A DNA stretch of 8,198 nt from Desulfuromonadaceae bacterium. Its GTDB lineage: Bacteria > Desulfobacterota > Desulfuromonadia > Desulfuromonadales > Geopsychrobacteraceae. Positions 6,709-8,198 of this stretch are shown piece by piece. The translations under genes and the position numbers were made by a program. The DNA is taken from the NCBI GenBank assembly GCA_030639985.1, contig DAOWKG010000250.1, positions 1 through 8,198 on the forward strand. Reading direction: 5' to 3'. The notes under the pieces are model-generated. The model was not told the DNA's origin, searched no databases, and saw only the letters and a list, made by a program, of their open reading frames with translations. Within the stretch, counting starts at the first letter, position 1; each line of letters begins with the position of its first letter.

Positions 6709-6780
6709 TTTGCGACCCACCGAACTATTCGGATTAAAAAGCAGACGTATCTTCCGTACGGTTGATTGGCTGGTTAAGCA
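6709..6780 (-). repeat. Truncated attC-like site of the NYN cassette
   Basis: It opens right after the NYN stop with TGCTTAACC. Bases 6709-6766 (58) align with 7603-7661 (59) at roughly 80 % identity by eye, including a conserved hairpin CCGAA-TAG-TTCGG (6720-6732). The alignment ends at CGCAAA, where the next gene's coding sequence starts. The 3' part with the GTTAAGC box seen in the other copy is missing. Confidence 0.55.
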
Positions 6781-7548
6781 TCATTTTCTTTTATCTCTTA
6801 CATAAATGTCGTGAACAGTTCCGCTGCCCGATTGACGCCGTTCAATTTCAAACAATTCAGTTTCCTCTATCAATAAAGTAAGTGTTCGATAACCATAGTT
6901 TCTCGGATCGAAGTCTGGAAACTGCTTTTTAATAAGTTGACCACAGCTTGCAAGGTGAGCCCACCCATCGTCATTTTCATATTCACTAATTGCATTTCTT
7001 AAAATATTGACAAGTTTTGTGTCGCCCCGTAGGTCATTCTTTGCTTTTTTATGACCTTTGCTTGTACTCGTGCCATTCGGTGGGTCTTGCTTGTCTGAGT
7101 CGGGGGTTTTAATTACCTCTGTAGAGATAAAATCGTCACATGCGTTTCTGAAGGCAGTAGGTGTTTTTTTCTCACCAACCCCAAAAACATAAATCTGAGA
7201 TTCTTTCAGCCTCGAAGCTAGTTTTGTGAAATCACTATCACTTGATACCAGTGCAAATGAATCAAACTTCCCGGAGTACAATAAATCCATTGCATCAATT
7301 ATCATTGCTGCATCAGAAGAATTCTTTCCCTGAGTGTAGGAAAATTGTTGAACTGGATTAATAGCAAGTTCGTTTAAAGGTTGCTTCCAATTTTTAAGAT
7401 GATTGCTACTCCAATCACCATAAGCTCTTTTTGTAATGATGTGTCCATGCTTTGACAACTCTGATAATACCGCTCCCAATACTGAATATTGTGCATTTTC
7501 GGCATCGATCAAAACAGCTATTTTTTTCTCAGAGTCTATATCTTTCAT
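6781..7548 (-). CDS. NYN-domain ribonuclease with C-terminal OST-HTH/LOTUS-like domain (255 aa)
   Basis: Residues about 8-145 are a NYN (PIN-like, DUF88/LabA-type) domain. Its expected metal-binding acids are D15 (AVLIDAENAQ), D79 (KNSSDAAMIID) and D104/D106 (VSSDSDF), all present, so it should be a metal-dependent RNase. A polar linker (about 146-175, KTPDSDKQDPPNG...) leads to residues about 177-250 resembling an OST-HTH/LOTUS domain (LRNAISEYENDDGWAHLASCGQLIKKQFPDF...). That fold is linked to RNA binding, including structured RNA. The NYN-LOTUS pairing is a known bacterial architecture of mostly unknown target. ATG7548 has GGAG about seven bases upstream. The gene sits between complementary GTTAAGC and GCTTAAC boxes, making it the best-delimited cassette here, about 800 bp. 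Confidence 0.87.
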   Translation of the reverse strand: MKDIDSEKKIAVLIDAENAQYSVLGAVLSELSKHGHIITKRAYGDWSSNHLKNWKQPLNELAINPVQQFSYTQGKNSSDAAMIIDAMDLLYSGKFDSFALVSSDSDFTKLASRLKESQIYVFGVGEKKTPTAFRNACDDFISTEVIKTPDSDKQDPPNGTSTSKGHKKAKNDLRGDTKLVNILRNAISEYENDDGWAHLASCGQLIKKQFPDFDPRNYGYRTLTLLIEETELFEIERRQSGSGTVHDIYVRDKRK

Positions 7549-7567
7549 TTTATCTCCATCTTAAAGT

Positions 7568-7671
7568 GCTTAACGTTTTTGATAATTGGCCGCGACAAAC
7601 TGTTTGTGACCAACCGAATTATTCGGATTAAAAAGCAGACATATATATTCGTCCAGTTGATTAATTTATTA
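7568..7671 (-). repeat. Long attC-like site of the 86-aa membrane protein cassette
   Basis: GTTAAGC (7568-7574) forms the second box. The first box near the upstream stop is degenerate (no clean RYYYAAC). At about 105 bases it is longer than the other sites. Bases 7603-7661 repeat those of the NYN unit's site. It contains the hairpin CCGAA-TAA-TTCGG (7614-7626). Confidence 0.5.
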
Positions 7672-7929
7672 TACGGCCTTGATTGACCAAATAAGTTGAG
7701 CAAATATCAGAAATATAAATACAAAAGCAAAAAGGACAAAAGCTATTAACCACATTCCGGGTCTGCCTTTTTCTTCCAGTGTTGTTGCAAGATATTCTGC
7801 AAAGACAAATGGAAGAAATGTGTTGAATACCTTTTTTTCTTTTCCTTTTAGGTGAACGTACATCTGCATTACGCACACTATTGCGGCAATGAAACATAGA
7901 GTCATTATCGGGATTGCATAGGTTTGCAT
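7669..7929 (-). CDS. Small two-helix membrane protein of unknown function (86 aa)
   Basis: Two hydrophobic helices, about residues 4-24 (YAIPIMTLCFIAAIVCVMQMY) and 60-82 (LIAFVLFAFVFIFLIFAQLIW). They flank a basic loop (HLKGKEKK) and a middle segment (FNTFLPFVFAEYLATTLEEKGRPG) that may be amphipathic. I recognise no family. ATG7929 has AGG about ten bases upstream. Its TAA is followed directly by the attC-like site. The yaaA-like gene ends 37 bp upstream with no attC-like box between, so they may share a transcript. Confidence 0.6.
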   Translation of the reverse strand: MQTYAIPIMTLCFIAAIVCVMQMYVHLKGKEKKVFNTFLPFVFAEYLATTLEEKGRPGMWLIAFVLFAFVFIFLIFAQLIWSIKAV

Positions 7930-7944
7930 TTTTTTATGCCTATT

Positions 7945-7957
7945 TTGGTCCGACCAA
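7945..7957. repeat. Short perfect palindrome between yaaA-like and membrane protein genes
   Basis: TTGGTC-C-GACCAA, six-base arms around one base, lies in the 37-bp gap. It may be an operator half-site pair or a chance palindrome. There is no T-run to suggest a terminator. Confidence 0.2.
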
Positions 7958-7966
7958 GGATTTTGG

Positions 7967-8197
7967 TTATTCCACAGGCCGGGTAAACAGCCATGAACCT
8001 TGATCCGGAGGATGGCCTTCTGCCCGCCATCCCATTAAGGAAAACCCCATCAGATCCTTTGGCTTTTCTGCCCGGTTTTCTATTGCATAACGAACAATTG
8101 CGCCACGGGCTTTTTTGGCATGGACAACTGCATTTTTATACGATCCATCTGGGTATTTTTCTTTAAAAACAGGGATGATAACAGGGTGGTTTAATTT
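7967..8197 (-). CDS. yaaA: Peroxide stress protein YaaA, C-terminal part (76 aa, cut by window edge)
   Basis: The 5' end lies beyond the window. The frame reads KLNHPVIIPVFKEKYPDG, then VVHAKKARGAIVRYAIENRAE, and ends in DQGSWLFTRPVE before TAA at 7967-7969. This matches the YaaA (DUF328) C-terminus: a strand ending in 'I-PVF-----G', the hallmark AKKARG-(M/I)-RY-IENR segment and a short closing strand ending in F-R. In E. coli YaaA limits free intracellular iron and the damage it causes under hydrogen peroxide. Full-length members are about 250 aa, so roughly 170 residues are outside. Whether it belongs to the cassette array or is its flank is unclear. It shares the array's strand, and no attC-like box follows it. 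Confidence 0.85.
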   Translation of the reverse strand, partial: KLNHPVIIPVFKEKYPDGSYKNAVVHAKKARGAIVRYAIENRAEKPKDLMGFSLMGWRAEGHPPDQGSWLFTRPVE

Positions 8198-8198
8198 C

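Larger units (their letters stand above)
4646..7930 (-). mobile_element. Gene cassette array (chromosomal integron distal end or integrase-less attC cluster)
   Basis: Small unrelated genes all read toward lower coordinates, and most are separated by attC-like inverted repeats. Stop codons fall inside RYYYAAC-like first boxes for the macrodomain gene (TAA 5809-5811), the 17-codon ORF (4886-4888) and the macrodomain remnant (4646-4648). Complementary GTTRRRY-like second boxes are seen at 7568-7574 (GTTAAGC), 6303-6308 (GTTAGC), 4957-4962 (GTTAGC) and 4825-4829 (GTTAG). The NYN unit begins at GTTAAGC and ends at the exactly complementary GCTTAAC (6773-6779). No integrase, attI or Pc promoter is in the window. 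By reading direction they would lie beyond the right edge. The right limit is unclear because no site is recognisable between the yaaA-like gene and the 86-aa gene. Confidence 0.62.

Noticed and set aside
7661..7897. Minus-strand frame giving a 78-aa cysteine-rich peptide
   Set aside because: It overlaps the 86-aa membrane gene in another frame and has scattered Cys/Arg typical of a shadow frame. The 86-aa frame has coherent hydrophobic helices and a better start.
4646..7930. CRISPR array or toxin-antitoxin pair
   Set aside because: The repeats are not regularly spaced and lie between genes. No adjacent small gene pair shows toxin or antitoxin motifs.

Overview
The window has two unlike halves. 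Bases 205-4608 (+ strand) hold a two-gene signalling operon. The first gene encodes a soluble HDOD-GAF-like-histidine kinase, and the second a response regulator with the order REC-PAS-GGDEF-EAL. The 51-bp gap, shared strand and matching domain types suggest that the kinase phosphorylates the regulator, which then makes and/or degrades cyclic di-GMP. All signature residues of both output domains are present.

From about 4620 to the right end, every gene lies on the - strand, reads toward the signalling operon and is small. In reading order (high to low coordinate) they are: the 3' end of a yaaA-like peroxide-stress gene, an 86-aa membrane protein, a NYN nuclease with a C-terminal OST-HTH/LOTUS-like domain, a 116-aa membrane protein, a macrodomain protein, a CsaA-like tRNA-binding protein, a cupin, a 17-codon ORF in a tiny unit, and an internally deleted macrodomain pseudogene. 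Most of the gaps carry short imperfect inverted repeats with RYYYAAC-like and GTTRRRY-like ends. Several stop codons lie inside the first of these boxes, which is a hallmark of integron gene cassettes. I read this half as a cassette array, either the old distal end of a chromosomal integron or an attC cluster without its integrase. No integrase, attI or cassette promoter is in the window. The reading direction predicts they would lie beyond base 8198. Several attC-like sites look hybrid, truncated or decayed, and the array end next to the signalling operon holds the broken gene.

The organism is probably a Gram-negative bacterium of Proteobacteria/Desulfobacterota type. HDOD kinases, GGDEF-EAL regulators and chromosomal cassette arrays are common there, but I cannot name a genus. 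The cassette genes look visibly more AT-rich than the operon, which fits separate origins. The first 200 bases are AT-rich and hold a stop-interrupted coding remnant, perhaps from an IS30-type transposase.

The cassette cargo leans toward nucleotide and stress chemistry: ADP-ribose binding, RNA cleavage or binding, and peroxide response. That is compatible with stress or anti-phage roles, but no single characterised system is recognisable.
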